A stretch of DNA of 64,000 nt from Oscillibacter valericigenes (GTDB lineage: Bacteria > Bacillota > Clostridia > Oscillospirales > Oscillospiraceae), in assembly GCF_021531435.1 (NCBI RefSeq), contig NZ_JAFBIS010000007.1, positions 60,608-124,607 on the forward strand, written 5' to 3'. Below are positions 16,220-24,665 of the stretch, in pieces. The notes beneath the pieces are model-generated. The model searched no databases and was not told where the DNA came from. It saw nothing but the letters and a program-made list of their open reading frames with translations. Both the position numbers and the translations under genes were made by a program. The first letter of the stretch is position 1; each line of letters starts with the position of its first letter.

Positions 16220-17794
16220 TTGTACGATTATCTGATCCAAAACGCCCGCGTCCTGGACGGCGCCGACGCCTTTTTCGGCGACGTGGCGGTCTCCGGCGGC
16301 AGCATCGCCGCTGTGGGGGCGCTGTCCGGTGCCTCCGCCGTCCACACCATCGACGCCGGGGGCCGGTATCTGACGCCGGGCTTCATCGACATCCACCGCC
16401 ACGGCGACAGTGCCCTGTTTTCCCCGGACTACGGAAAGGCGGAGCTGGCCCAGGGCCTGACCACCGTGCTGAACGGAAACTGCGGTCTGTCCCTGGCCCC
16501 GGCAGCCGGCCCTCACCGTGACGAGCTGCTCCGCTATCTGGTGCCCATTGTGGGCAGCCTGCCGGAGGGCCGGGACTTCCCCACGCTGGCGGACTACCGG
16601 GCCCAGGCGTCCACGGTACCCCAGCGGCTGAACAACGGCATGCTGGTGGGCATGGGCACCCTCCGGGCCTGCGCGGCGGGCTTCCGGGACGCTCCCCTGA
16701 CGGATGAGGAATACCGCCGTCTCCACGCCCTGCTGGAGCGGAGCCTGGCCGACGGCGCCGTGGGCGTCTCCCTGGGCCTGGGCTACGCCCCGGAGTGCTT
16801 CTACGACACCGCCGGGCTTATCCGGGCCCTGGAGCCCCTGCGGGGCTCCGGCGTCACCGTCACCGTCCACATGCGGCAGGAGGGCGACGGCGTGGTGGAC
16901 TCCCTGCGGGAGATGATGACTGTCGCCCGGGAACTGAACATTCCGGTGGAAATCAGCCACCTGAAGGCCATCGGGAAGAAAAACTGGCGCCGCCTGGTGC
17001 CGGAAATGCTGGAGATGCTGACCCGTGCCCGTCAGGAGGGGCTGGACATCGCCTGCGACGTGTACCCGTATTCGGCGGGCTCCACCCAGCTCATCCACGT
17101 TCTGCCGCCGGAGTTCGTGGCCGGCGGTATGGACGCCCTGACGGAGGCCCTGCGGGACCCCGCCCGGCGGGCAAGCATCCGTGACCGCATGGAGACCGGG
17201 TCGGATTTTGAGAACATTTCTATGCTGATGGGCTTTGAAAACATCTATCCCACCTCCCTCCACCAGCCGGAAAACCGGCATCTGGAGGGGAAATCCATCC
17301 AGGAGATCGCAGAGGCCCAGGGCAAAGATCCCTATGACGCCCTGTTCGACCTGCTGGCGGAGGAACACTGCGCCGTCTCCATGATCGACACCATCGCCCA
17401 TGAGGAGGACATCGACGACATCCTTCGGGTGCCCTTCTCCAGCGTGATCTCCGACGCCACCTATCCCGGCGGCCTGCTCCACCGCCGGGTATACGGCTCC
17501 TTTGTCCGGATCCTGGAGACCTATGTCCGCAAGCGGGGGATCCTGACCCTGCCGGACGCCGTGCGGAAGATGACCCGCCAGCCTGCGGACCGCTTCGGCC
17601 TCACGAAAAAGGGCCGCATTGAGGTGGGCGCCGACGCGGACCTGTGCCTGTTCGACCTGGAGCGGGTGCATGAGACGGATACCTGGCTGGACCCGGAGCG
17701 GCTGTCCCAGGGCATGGACTATGTGTTTGTAAACGGCGTGCCCGCCATCGCGGAGGGCCGCTTCACTGACCGCTTCAGCGGACGCATCCTCTGA
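16220..17794 (+). CDS. N-acyl-D-amino-acid deacylase (D-aminoacylase) family amidohydrolase
   Basis: The 524-residue enzyme belongs to the amidohydrolase superfamily and would remove acyl groups from N-acyl-D-amino acids or D-amino-acid dipeptides. Visible metal motifs are the early GFIDIHRHGD, a GNCG loop, VTVHMRQEGD, VEISHLKAIG and a late SDATYPGG with the catalytic Asp. It begins YDYLIQNARVLDG, the usual beta-strand start. The TTG at 16220 is chosen because AGAGGTGG ends about 6 nt before it. The GTG at 16211 would overlap that site. It is a lone gene with a weak terminator after it. It could help recycle D-amino acids from peptidoglycan. Confidence 0.87.
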   Translation: MYDYLIQNARVLDGADAFFGDVAVSGGSIAAVGALSGASAVHTIDAGGRYLTPGFIDIHRHGDSALFSPDYGKAELAQGLTTVLNGNCGLSLAPAAGPHRDELLRYLVPIVGSLPEGRDFPTLADYRAQASTVPQRLNNGMLVGMGTLRACAAGFRDAPLTDEEYRRLHALLERSLADGAVGVSLGLGYAPECFYDTAGLIRALEPLRGSGVTVTVHMRQEGDGVVDSLREMMTVARELNIPVEISHLKAIGKKNWRRLVPEMLEMLTRARQEGLDIACDVYPYSAGSTQLIHVLPPEFVAGGMDALTEALRDPARRASIRDRMETGSDFENISMLMGFENIYPTSLHQPENRHLEGKSIQEIAEAQGKDPYDALFDLLAEEHCAVSMIDTIAHEEDIDDILRVPFSSVISDATYPGGLLHRRVYGSFVRILETYVRKRGILTLPDAVRKMTRQPADRFGLTKKGRIEVGADADLCLFDLERVHETDTWLDPERLSQGMDYVFVNGVPAIAEGRFTDRFSGRIL

Positions 17795-17827
17795 TTTTTT
17801 AACAGGAAATTAGCGGTTTTTTACCCT

Positions 17828-17860
17828 GCCTCCATGGTAACATGGAGGCATTCTTTTATC
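17828..17860 (+). terminator. Likely terminator between the deacylase and yitT-type genes
   Basis: GCCTCCATG/CATGGAGGC (17828-17836/17841-17849) with a GTAA loop is followed by a T-rich but interrupted tail. It lies just before the next ribosome site, so it may be leaky. Confidence 0.55.
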
Positions 17861-17881
17861 TCTTTTTTGAGGAGGCAGCCT

Positions 17882-18772
17882 ATGAAACACACCCTGAAAA
17901 CGCTTTTCCGTTCGCTTCGGCCCCTGACATTCCTTCTCTTATTCGCCGCGGGCGTCATCAACGCCGTCGGCGTCACTATGTTTCTGGCCCCTGTCCACCT
18001 GTACGACAGCGGCATTTCCGGCACCTCCATGCTGCTGTGGCAGATCACGCCGGAATCATATACCCTGTCCCTCTTTCTGCTGGTGCTGAATGTTCCGCTG
18101 TTCCTGTTTGGTTTAAAAAAACAGGGCGTGGTATTCACCATCTACTCTATCTGGGCGGTGTTCGTCTACTCCGCCGCGTCCTATGTCATCACCAACATTC
18201 TGCCGGTGGACGTCTCCACCGCCTCGCCCTTCGCGGGCCGGGACCTGCTGCTGTGCGCCCTGTTCGGCGGCCTGATCTCCGGCATCGGCAGCGGCATGAC
18301 CATCCGTCTCGGCGGCGCCATCGACGGCATCGAGGTCATGGCGGTCATCTTCGCAAAGCGGCTGGGGCTGACGGTGGGGTCCTTCGTCATGGTCTACAAC
18401 GTCCTTTTGTACATCGCCATCGGCTGTATCTTCCAGAGCTGGACCCTCCCCCTGTACTCCATCGTCACCTACGGCGTGGCCATCAAAGCGGTGGACTTTA
18501 TTGTGGAGGGCCTGGACAAAGCCAAGTCCGCCATGATCGTCACCGAGAAGGCAGGCGAGATCAGCAGCACCTTATCGGAGGCCTTCGGCCGGGGCATCAC
18601 CCTGATCGAAGCCAAGGGATATTACTCCGGCGCCGACCAGACCGTCATTTATTTTGTGGTGAACCGCTTTCAGATCGCCAAGCTGAAAGCCCTTGTCACA
18701 GAGATCGACCCCAACGCCTTCATCACCATCTCCGAGGTGTCCGACGTACTGGGCAGGAGCGTTCAGAAATAA
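17882..18772 (+). CDS. YitT family membrane protein (DUF161/DUF2179)
   Basis: The 296-residue protein has five or six predicted membrane helices. One starts LLFAAGVINAVGVTMFLAPV, and GLISGIGSGMTIRLGGAIDGIE is a conserved YitT loop. A C-terminal soluble DUF2179 domain contains KAKSAMIVTEKAGEISSTL and GRGITLIEAKGYYSGADQTV. GAGGAGG 6 nt before the ATG at 17882 fixes the start. The family is common in Bacillota. Its substrate is not established, and some members have been linked to anion or amino-acid handling. A strong terminator follows. Confidence 0.88.
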   Translation: MKHTLKTLFRSLRPLTFLLLFAAGVINAVGVTMFLAPVHLYDSGISGTSMLLWQITPESYTLSLFLLVLNVPLFLFGLKKQGVVFTIYSIWAVFVYSAASYVITNILPVDVSTASPFAGRDLLLCALFGGLISGIGSGMTIRLGGAIDGIEVMAVIFAKRLGLTVGSFVMVYNVLLYIAIGCIFQSWTLPLYSIVTYGVAIKAVDFIVEGLDKAKSAMIVTEKAGEISSTLSEAFGRGITLIEAKGYYSGADQTVIYFVVNRFQIAKLKALVTEIDPNAFITISEVSDVLGRSVQK

Positions 18773-18780
18773 CCGTTACT

Positions 18781-18825
18781 AAAACAGGCCCTCCGCGGAT
18801 CAATGAACCGCGGAGGGCCTGTTTT
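18781..18825. terminator. Bidirectional terminator
   Basis: AAAACAGGCCCTCCGCGG and its perfect complement flank a 9-nt loop, with T-runs on both strands, between yitT and the S-layer-type gene. Confidence 0.9.
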
Positions 18826-18834
18826 CATTTGCCG

Positions 18835-21729
18835 TTACTTTCTGTAATTCTGCATCCGCCAGACGATAGCGGACACCTGACCGCGGGTCAGGGTGTTGTC
18901 GGGCTTGAAGGTGCTGGTGCCGCCTGAGAAATAACCCTCGACGATACCGGCGGCATTCAATGCCCGGACGCTGGCGTCCGTGGTGTCGGTAAAGGGCTGC
19001 ACGCTGGAGAGGTTGCTGGTGTCCAGCTTCAGCGCACCGGCGGCAAGCTGGGCCATCTGCAAGCGGGTGATGGGCTTGCTCAGGTTGACGTCGCTTCTGG
19101 TAATGATACCGTCAGCCCGCGCCTTATCCAGATACCCGCTGAAAATGTTGCTGCCCGTAGGCTGCTGCTCGGAATATCCGGCGGCCAGCATGATGAGCTT
19201 CAGCGCCGCGCCGTAGGTGACGGTGTTGTTTGGCTTAAAGCTGCCGTCCGAGTAGCCGGAGATCACGTTGGCGTCGGACAGCTCCGCCACATACTTATAG
19301 CACCAGGTGGAGGACGTCACATCGGAGAACTTCTTGACGCTGTTCACCACGCCCAGGGAGAACATACCGGAGGCGATGGCGGTGCCGTCCTTATCATAGG
19401 CCAGATAGGGGATCTCCACAGAGCCGGTGTAGCCGGACGCCGGCACAAATTTCAGCTGGCTCATGGACTTGGAGCCGCTGGCGTAGGTGTATTTGGTGCT
19501 GGTGTCCGCCTTCGTGCTGAGGTAGCCGTCGCTGAGAGAGACGGTACCGACCGTGGAGGCAGGCAGCTCCAGCAGCTGGATCGAGGCCAGGGCCGTGCCG
19601 GTGGCGGTGTAGACCACATTATAGATGGAGGCGGCGGGCAGGGTGACCGTTGTGTTCTTCGGCGTGACGCCGTACACCTCGGACACCGCGGACTTGGTCA
19701 CGCTGATGAGGATGGTGCCCAAAGTGGAACCGCCGGTGCCCTTGGCGGTATACAGAATGTATCCGCAGTAGTTGGTGCCGGAGGGGATATAGGTCAGCCG
19801 GTTCAGGTCATACTGGCTGCCGCTGGGGCTGCGGTAGAAGAGCTGGCCCGCGCAGTTCTGGCTTGTGAGCTGGGCGCGGCCGCTGCCGTAGTAATCATAG
19901 TACAGGCTGCCGGAGGTGGGCACGCTCAGCAGCTGCACGGACTGCAGGGTGCCGCCGGGATACTTCTTGGCATAGTCCCGGGCAAGGTCATTGGCGTTGA
20001 TCTGCACGGCAGTGCTGCCGGTGGTGGAATAGCGGATGCTGCTGCCGGAAATGGCGTTGGTGCTCGTGCTCTTGGAGGAGATCACCAACGTGCCCGTGAC
20101 CTTTTTGCTGCTGGATTTGTAAGCCACAAATTTCAAGGTCACGGTGCCGTCAAAATCTTTGCCGGCGACGAAGCTCATGTCCTCCAGAGGATAGCAGTAT
20201 TCATCGTCCACGGGGATGTCGTCCTCGTCGTAGTAGAAATAATAGTCCTCCAGGCCGCTGGCGCTGAAGCTCTCTTCCTTCTTGCTGTCGTAGCGGTAAT
20301 AGAGCCGGCCGTTGCTGTTTTTCAGATTCTCGGAGTCTGTGAAACGGACATACAGAATGTCCCCGGAATAGGATTTCTGGAAAAACGCATTGAAATCCTC
20401 CGGATCGAACACCGCTTCTTCCTCCGGCTTGGCCACATAGTTGATGTCGCCTGTTTTGCTGGAAGAGGAGCTCTTCACATCACCGATCTCGATCGTAAGG
20501 GTCCCCTTGACGGTGTGGGACCGGGTCTTTCCGTAAAGTGTGAAGTCCAGCTCCACCACCTCGCCGTCGGCGTCATCGTCGGCATAGAAAATCAGGTCGC
20601 TGATCAGGTAATCGTCATCGGAAGAGCTGTAATAGAAGGAATAGTCGTCCAGATTGCTCTCGCGGATGCGGACGTCACTCTTTTTGGAATAGTCATAGGC
20701 ATACAGCTTGCCGTAGTCGTCCAGGCCCTCGCAGTCCGTAAACTCGAGGCGGTCAAAGTCATCGTACTCCTCCTCGAAGAGGTCACGGAAGTCCCTCTTG
20801 CTGAAGGAAATGTCGTCATCCGGATCCACTTCCCAAACAATATCACCGGACTTGCCGCCGCTCTTTTCGCTGGAGCTGATCTTCACAACGCCCTTCACGT
20901 AGCGGCTGCTGCTGATGGCGTAGGCGGTAAAGGGCAGTTCCACCGTGTCCTCAAAGTCACTGTCGGCTTTGAACGTCAGCTTATCCAGCGCGTATTCATC
21001 GGAACGGGTGACATAGCTGCTGTCATAGTAAAAGGTGGCGTCCTCCAGGGTGCGGCAGGAGAACTGCGTGGAGCCGCAGGAGAGGGTCCCTTCGTCAAAG
21101 GAGTCCGAATCAGGCCGGTCAAACACCACCCGGAACACATCGCCGGAATACTTCTTCTGGAACAGCTTGTTGAAATCGGAGCGGCTGAAGCTCACGGTGC
21201 CGCCGGGCTTCACTTCGTACGAAATCGTGCTGGAAGTACTGCTCGTTCCGCCGTCCACCGTGATCTTCAGGGTGCCGTCCACATAGTCGGAGCTGCTGGT
21301 TCCATGGAGTCTGAATTTCAGGGACATCGTACCGCTGGGAGCGTTTCTGTCCGTTACAAATGTGAGCCCCGACAGGCGGCAGTCACCGTTGTGGGAAATA
21401 TCGCTGCTGTTGTAATAGAACCAGACATCTTCCAGGCTGTCTTCATCCAGCGACTCGGTGCTGCCGCTCTTGTTCACAGCCGTAAAATATCCGTAATCCT
21501 CCAGGTCATCGTAATCGGTAAAGACGAGGTAGGAAAAACTGCTGCTACTGCTGCCGGTATTGTTATTGTACAGGTCTCTGAAATCAGAGCGGCTGAGCTC
21601 GACTTCGTCGTCCGCATCCACTTCGCAGCTGATCACGGTGCTGGCCGCTGCCGCGGCGGGGATCATGCCAATGACCATCGCCATGGCCAGCAGGAAGGCC
21701 GGCAGCTTTGTTTTCCATAATCGTTTCAT
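18835..21729 (-). CDS. Secreted S-layer-homology protein with six degenerate repeats
   Basis: The 964-residue protein has a Sec signal peptide (MKRLWKTKLPAFLLAMAMV, then AAAAAS). Four Asp/Ser/Tyr-rich repeats of about 125 residues follow, each with an S-x-x-DFxxLF-type motif, an FYY(D/S)S(S/D) core and a VKGTLxI end. Two more divergent repeats follow, with LTYIPSG and LKFVPASGYTGSVEIPY. Three C-terminal SLH segments (GYSDGSFKPNNTVTYGAAL, ITRLQMAQLAAGAL and FKPDNTLTRGQVSAIVW) should anchor it to pyruvylated wall polymer. The start at 21729 is preceded by GGAGGG. The acidity suggests Ca2+ binding. It stands alone and is probably an abundant surface or adhesion protein. Confidence 0.88.
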   Translation of the reverse strand: MKRLWKTKLPAFLLAMAMVIGMIPAAAAASTVISCEVDADDEVELSRSDFRDLYNNNTGSSSSSFSYLVFTDYDDLEDYGYFTAVNKSGSTESLDEDSLEDVWFYYNSSDISHNGDCRLSGLTFVTDRNAPSGTMSLKFRLHGTSSSDYVDGTLKITVDGGTSSTSSTISYEVKPGGTVSFSRSDFNKLFQKKYSGDVFRVVFDRPDSDSFDEGTLSCGSTQFSCRTLEDATFYYDSSYVTRSDEYALDKLTFKADSDFEDTVELPFTAYAISSSRYVKGVVKISSSEKSGGKSGDIVWEVDPDDDISFSKRDFRDLFEEEYDDFDRLEFTDCEGLDDYGKLYAYDYSKKSDVRIRESNLDDYSFYYSSSDDDYLISDLIFYADDDADGEVVELDFTLYGKTRSHTVKGTLTIEIGDVKSSSSSKTGDINYVAKPEEEAVFDPEDFNAFFQKSYSGDILYVRFTDSENLKNSNGRLYYRYDSKKEESFSASGLEDYYFYYDEDDIPVDDEYCYPLEDMSFVAGKDFDGTVTLKFVAYKSSSKKVTGTLVISSKSTSTNAISGSSIRYSTTGSTAVQINANDLARDYAKKYPGGTLQSVQLLSVPTSGSLYYDYYGSGRAQLTSQNCAGQLFYRSPSGSQYDLNRLTYIPSGTNYCGYILYTAKGTGGSTLGTILISVTKSAVSEVYGVTPKNTTVTLPAASIYNVVYTATGTALASIQLLELPASTVGTVSLSDGYLSTKADTSTKYTYASGSKSMSQLKFVPASGYTGSVEIPYLAYDKDGTAIASGMFSLGVVNSVKKFSDVTSSTWCYKYVAELSDANVISGYSDGSFKPNNTVTYGAALKLIMLAAGYSEQQPTGSNIFSGYLDKARADGIITRSDVNLSKPITRLQMAQLAAGALKLDTSNLSSVQPFTDTTDASVRALNAAGIVEGYFSGGTSTFKPDNTLTRGQVSAIVWRMQNYRK

Positions 21730-21860
21730 CAAACAACCCTCCATCAATCATCAATTTTGAATCCTTTTGAAACCGCGGTTACATAATATTCCTGTCTATA
21801 ACATAGCCGAAACCGCAAAGGCAATCATGAACAAACTATGAACAAGCGGCATTGCCGCCC

Positions 21861-21895
21861 TATTTTTCAGATATTTTCAGATATTTTCAGATATT
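21861..21895. repeat. Three tandem TATTTTCAGA units
   Basis: A 10-bp unit repeats three times just upstream of the prfB promoter and behind the S-layer-type gene promoter region. It could be a regulator binding array or replication slippage. No stem forms. Confidence 0.6.
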
Positions 21896-21906
21896 CCACG
21901 TTTCCC

Positions 21907-21935
21907 TTTACAAATAAATACACTTCCTATATAAT
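21907..21935 (+). promoter_or_regulatory. Promoter of prfB
   Basis: TTTACA (21907-21912) and a perfect TATAAT (21930-21935) are 17 nt apart. The predicted leader is about 32 nt. Confidence 0.75.
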
Positions 21936-21973
21936 ACTATGGCTAAAGAATTTCGGAGAAATGGAGAACCGCC

Positions 21974-23098
21974 ATGGCTTTGATCGAATATGACGTTTAC
22001 AAGCAGAAATTGCGGGAGCTGGGCCCGGAGCTGGACAAGCTGTCCGCCGCGCTGGACATTGAAAGCGCCCGGCAGGAGGCCCAGCGTCTTGAGGACGAGA
22101 CCGCCCAGGACGGCTTCTGGAACGACCTGGAGCGCTCCCAGAAGGTGCAGATGCGGCTCAAGCAGCTGCAGAACAAGATCACCCGCCAGGAAAAGCTGAT
22201 CTCCTCATGGGAGGACCTGACCACCCTGTGCGAGATGGGCCAGGAGGAGGACGACGCCGACATCCTGGAGGAGCTGAAAAGTGAGTTCGCCGACCTGGAG
22301 GAGCGGGTGGAGGAGACCCGGATGACCACGCTGCTCTCCGGCGAGTACGACAACTCCAACGCCATTCTGCAGTTCCACGCCGGCGCCGGCGGCACCGAGG
22401 CCCAGGACTGGGCCCAGATGCTCTACCGCATGTACACCCGCTGGGCCGAGCGCCACGGCTTCGTCTACAAAATTCTGGACTACGAGGAAGGCGACGAGGC
22501 GGGCATCAAATCCGCCGCCATCTCCATCGAGGGCGAGAACGCCTACGGCCTTTTGAAGAGCGAGAACGGCGTCCACCGGCTGGTGCGGGTCTCCCCCTTT
22601 GACGCCAACGCCCGCCGCCAGACCTCCTTCGCCGCCATTGAGGTCATGCCGGAGCTGGAGGACGACAACTCTGTGGAGATCCGGGAAGAAGATATTGAAA
22701 TGCAGGTCTACCGCGCCTCCGGCGCCGGCGGCCAGCACGTCAACAAGACCTCCTCCGCCGTCCGCCTCATCCACAAGCCCACGGGCATCGTGGTGGCCTC
22801 CCAGCAGGAGCGCAGCCAGTTCCAGAACAAGGACAACTGCATGAAGATGCTGCGGGCAAAGCTGCTGGAATTGAAGGCGCAGCAGCACGCGGAGAAGATC
22901 TCCGACATCAAGGGCGTCCAGATGAAGATCGAGTGGGGCAGCCAGATCCGCTCCTACGTGTTCATGCCCTACCAGATGGTGAAGGACACCCGCACCGGCT
23001 TCGAGACCAGCAACATCGACGGCGTCATGGACGGCGACCTCGACGGCTTCCTCAACGCCTACCTGACCCAGCTGGCCACCGGCGAGCTGAAAAAGTAA
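21974..23098 (+). CDS. prfB: Peptide chain release factor 2
   Basis: The 374-residue factor reads UGA and UAA stop codons and frees the peptide from the ribosome. It has the GGQ loop (SGAGGQHVNKTSSAVRLIH), where the Gln is methylated in other bacteria, and the SPF anticodon-like motif (RVSPFDANARRQTSF). Many prfB genes need a +1 frameshift at an early CUU-UGA-C. Here the matching place, in SAALDIES, reads CTG-GAC without a stop, so the frame is continuous and this autoregulation is absent. The start follows GGAGAA. Most genes in this window end in TGA or TAA, consistent with heavy use of this factor. Confidence 0.95.
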   Translation: MALIEYDVYKQKLRELGPELDKLSAALDIESARQEAQRLEDETAQDGFWNDLERSQKVQMRLKQLQNKITRQEKLISSWEDLTTLCEMGQEEDDADILEELKSEFADLEERVEETRMTTLLSGEYDNSNAILQFHAGAGGTEAQDWAQMLYRMYTRWAERHGFVYKILDYEEGDEAGIKSAAISIEGENAYGLLKSENGVHRLVRVSPFDANARRQTSFAAIEVMPELEDDNSVEIREEDIEMQVYRASGAGGQHVNKTSSAVRLIHKPTGIVVASQQERSQFQNKDNCMKMLRAKLLELKAQQHAEKISDIKGVQMKIEWGSQIRSYVFMPYQMVKDTRTGFETSNIDGVMDGDLDGFLNAYLTQLATGELKK

Positions 23099-23104
23099 AA
23101 GTTT

Positions 23105-23192
23105 TTGCCCCGGCTTTTTTAAAAAAGCCGGCGGGGTGCAGGGGCGGCGCCCCTGCGAAAAAAGGCGCGGCTGCGAGAGCCGCGTCCTTTTT
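23105..23192 (+). terminator. Terminator hairpins after prfB
   Basis: Three stems follow each other: CCGGCTTTTTT/AAAAAAGCCGG, GCAGGGGC/GCCCCTGC and GCGCGGCT/AGCCGCGT-type with a TCCTTTTT tail. The last looks like a factor-independent terminator. Confidence 0.6.
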
Positions 23193-23225
23193 CTGCCGAT
23201 TTCCAAAGAGAAAGGAACATCAGAA

Positions 23226-24620
23226 ATGAACGATAAGACCCCCGCCGCTGGTGCGGCTCCCCAGGAAAACAAAATGGGCGTTCAGCCCATCGGCCGCCTG
23301 CTGGCCAGCATGGCGATCCCCATGATGCTCTCCATGCTGGTGCAGGCCCTGTACAACGTGGTGGACAGCGTATTCGTCTCCCGCATCAGCGAAAACGCCC
23401 TGAACGCCGTGAGTCTGGCGTTCCCCCTCCAGAACCTGATGATCGCCGTGGGCGCGGGCACCGCCGTGGGCATCAACGCCCTGCTGTCCCGCTCCCTGGG
23501 GGAAAAGAAGCAGGAGATGGCCGACCGGGCGGCGGGCACGGGCATTTTCCTCTCCCTGTGCAACGCCGTGGTGTTCGCCCTGATCGGCATTTTCCTCTCC
23601 CGGGCGTTTTTCATGTCCCAGGCTAAGAGCGTGCCGGAGATCGTGGAGATGGGCACCGCCTACACCCGCATCTGCCTGGGGCTCTCGGTGGGTCTTTTCT
23701 GCCAGTTCTGCTTTGAGCGCCTGCTCCAGTCCACCGGCCGGACCGTCCTAGCCATGGCCACCCAGATGATCGGCGCCGTCATCAACATCGTGCTGGACCC
23801 CGTCTTTATCTTCGGTCTGTGCGGCATGCCCCGGCTGGGGGTCACCGGCGCGGCGGTGGCGACCGTGCTGGGCCAGTTTGTGGGCGCTCTGCTGGCCATC
23901 CTTCTGAATTTGAAGCGCAACCCCGATATTCATATCCGCCTCCGGCTCATCCGCCCGGACCGCCGCGTGGCAAAGGAGATCTACCGGGTGGGCGTCCCCT
24001 CTATCGTCATGCAGTCCATCGGTTCCGTGATGACCTTCGGCATGAACAAGATCCTGTTCGTGTTCACGCCCACCGCCACCGCCGTGTTCGGCGCGTATTT
24101 CAAAATTCAGAGCTTCATCTTCATGCCGGTATTCGGCCTGAACAACGGCATGCTCCCCATCATCTCCTACAACTACGGCGCCGCCCGGATGGACCGGGTA
24201 AAGCGGACCGTGAAGCTGACGATCTGCACCGCCGTATGCATTATGACTGCGGGCTTTGCCGTCTTCCAGCTGGCCCCGGCGACCCTGCTGGCCCTGTTTG
24301 ACGCGTCGGCGGAAATGACCGCCATCGGCGTGCCCGCCCTGCGCATCATCAGCATCTCCTTCCTGCTGGCGGGCTTCTGCATCATCTCCGGCTCCGTCTG
24401 CCAGGCCATCGGCAACCCGCTGTACAGCATGGTGGTCTCCATCTGCCGCCAGCTGGTGGTCCTGCTGCCGGCGGCGTGGCTCCTGGCCCAGACGGGCCGC
24501 CTGGAGCTGGTGTGGTGGTCCTTCCCCATCGCGGAGATCGCCTCCGTCACCCTCAGCGCCATCTTCCTGCGGCGCACCATGCGCTCCGCCGGGGCGAAGC
24601 TGGCCAGCCGCAAAGCGTAA
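23226..24620 (+). CDS. MATE family efflux transporter
   Basis: The 464-residue membrane protein should have 12 helices and export drugs or metabolites in exchange for Na+ or H+. It shows the MATE start (IGRLLASMAIPMMLSMLVQA and LYNVVDSVFVSRI). The second bundle has GVPSIVMQSIGSVMTFGMNK and GLNNGMLPIISYNYGAARMD. It resembles the DinF/NorM-like clade common in clostridia. AAAGGAAC before the ATG at 23226 sets the start; the longer open frame upstream runs through the prfB terminator. The gene is monocistronic and the substrate unknown. Confidence 0.92.
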   Translation: MNDKTPAAGAAPQENKMGVQPIGRLLASMAIPMMLSMLVQALYNVVDSVFVSRISENALNAVSLAFPLQNLMIAVGAGTAVGINALLSRSLGEKKQEMADRAAGTGIFLSLCNAVVFALIGIFLSRAFFMSQAKSVPEIVEMGTAYTRICLGLSVGLFCQFCFERLLQSTGRTVLAMATQMIGAVINIVLDPVFIFGLCGMPRLGVTGAAVATVLGQFVGALLAILLNLKRNPDIHIRLRLIRPDRRVAKEIYRVGVPSIVMQSIGSVMTFGMNKILFVFTPTATAVFGAYFKIQSFIFMPVFGLNNGMLPIISYNYGAARMDRVKRTVKLTICTAVCIMTAGFAVFQLAPATLLALFDASAEMTAIGVPALRIISISFLLAGFCIISGSVCQAIGNPLYSMVVSICRQLVVLLPAAWLLAQTGRLELVWWSFPIAEIASVTLSAIFLRRTMRSAGAKLASRKA

Positions 24621-24622
24621 CT

Positions 24623-24665
24623 AAAAACAAGGTCCTGCTCCCGTGGGAGCAGGACCTTGTTTTTA
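24623..24665. terminator. Bidirectional terminator
   Basis: AAAAACAAGGTCCTGCTCC and its complement form a near-perfect stem with T-runs on both strands, between the convergent MATE and GGDEF genes. Confidence 0.9.

Noticed and set aside
18835..21729. CRISPR-like or DNA-level tandem repeats in the S-layer-type gene
   Set aside because: Repetition is visible only in the protein; the DNA units are long and diverged with no spacers.
22205..23272. 355-residue minus-strand frame over prfB
   Set aside because: Antisense shadow; prfB on the plus strand carries all release-factor motifs.
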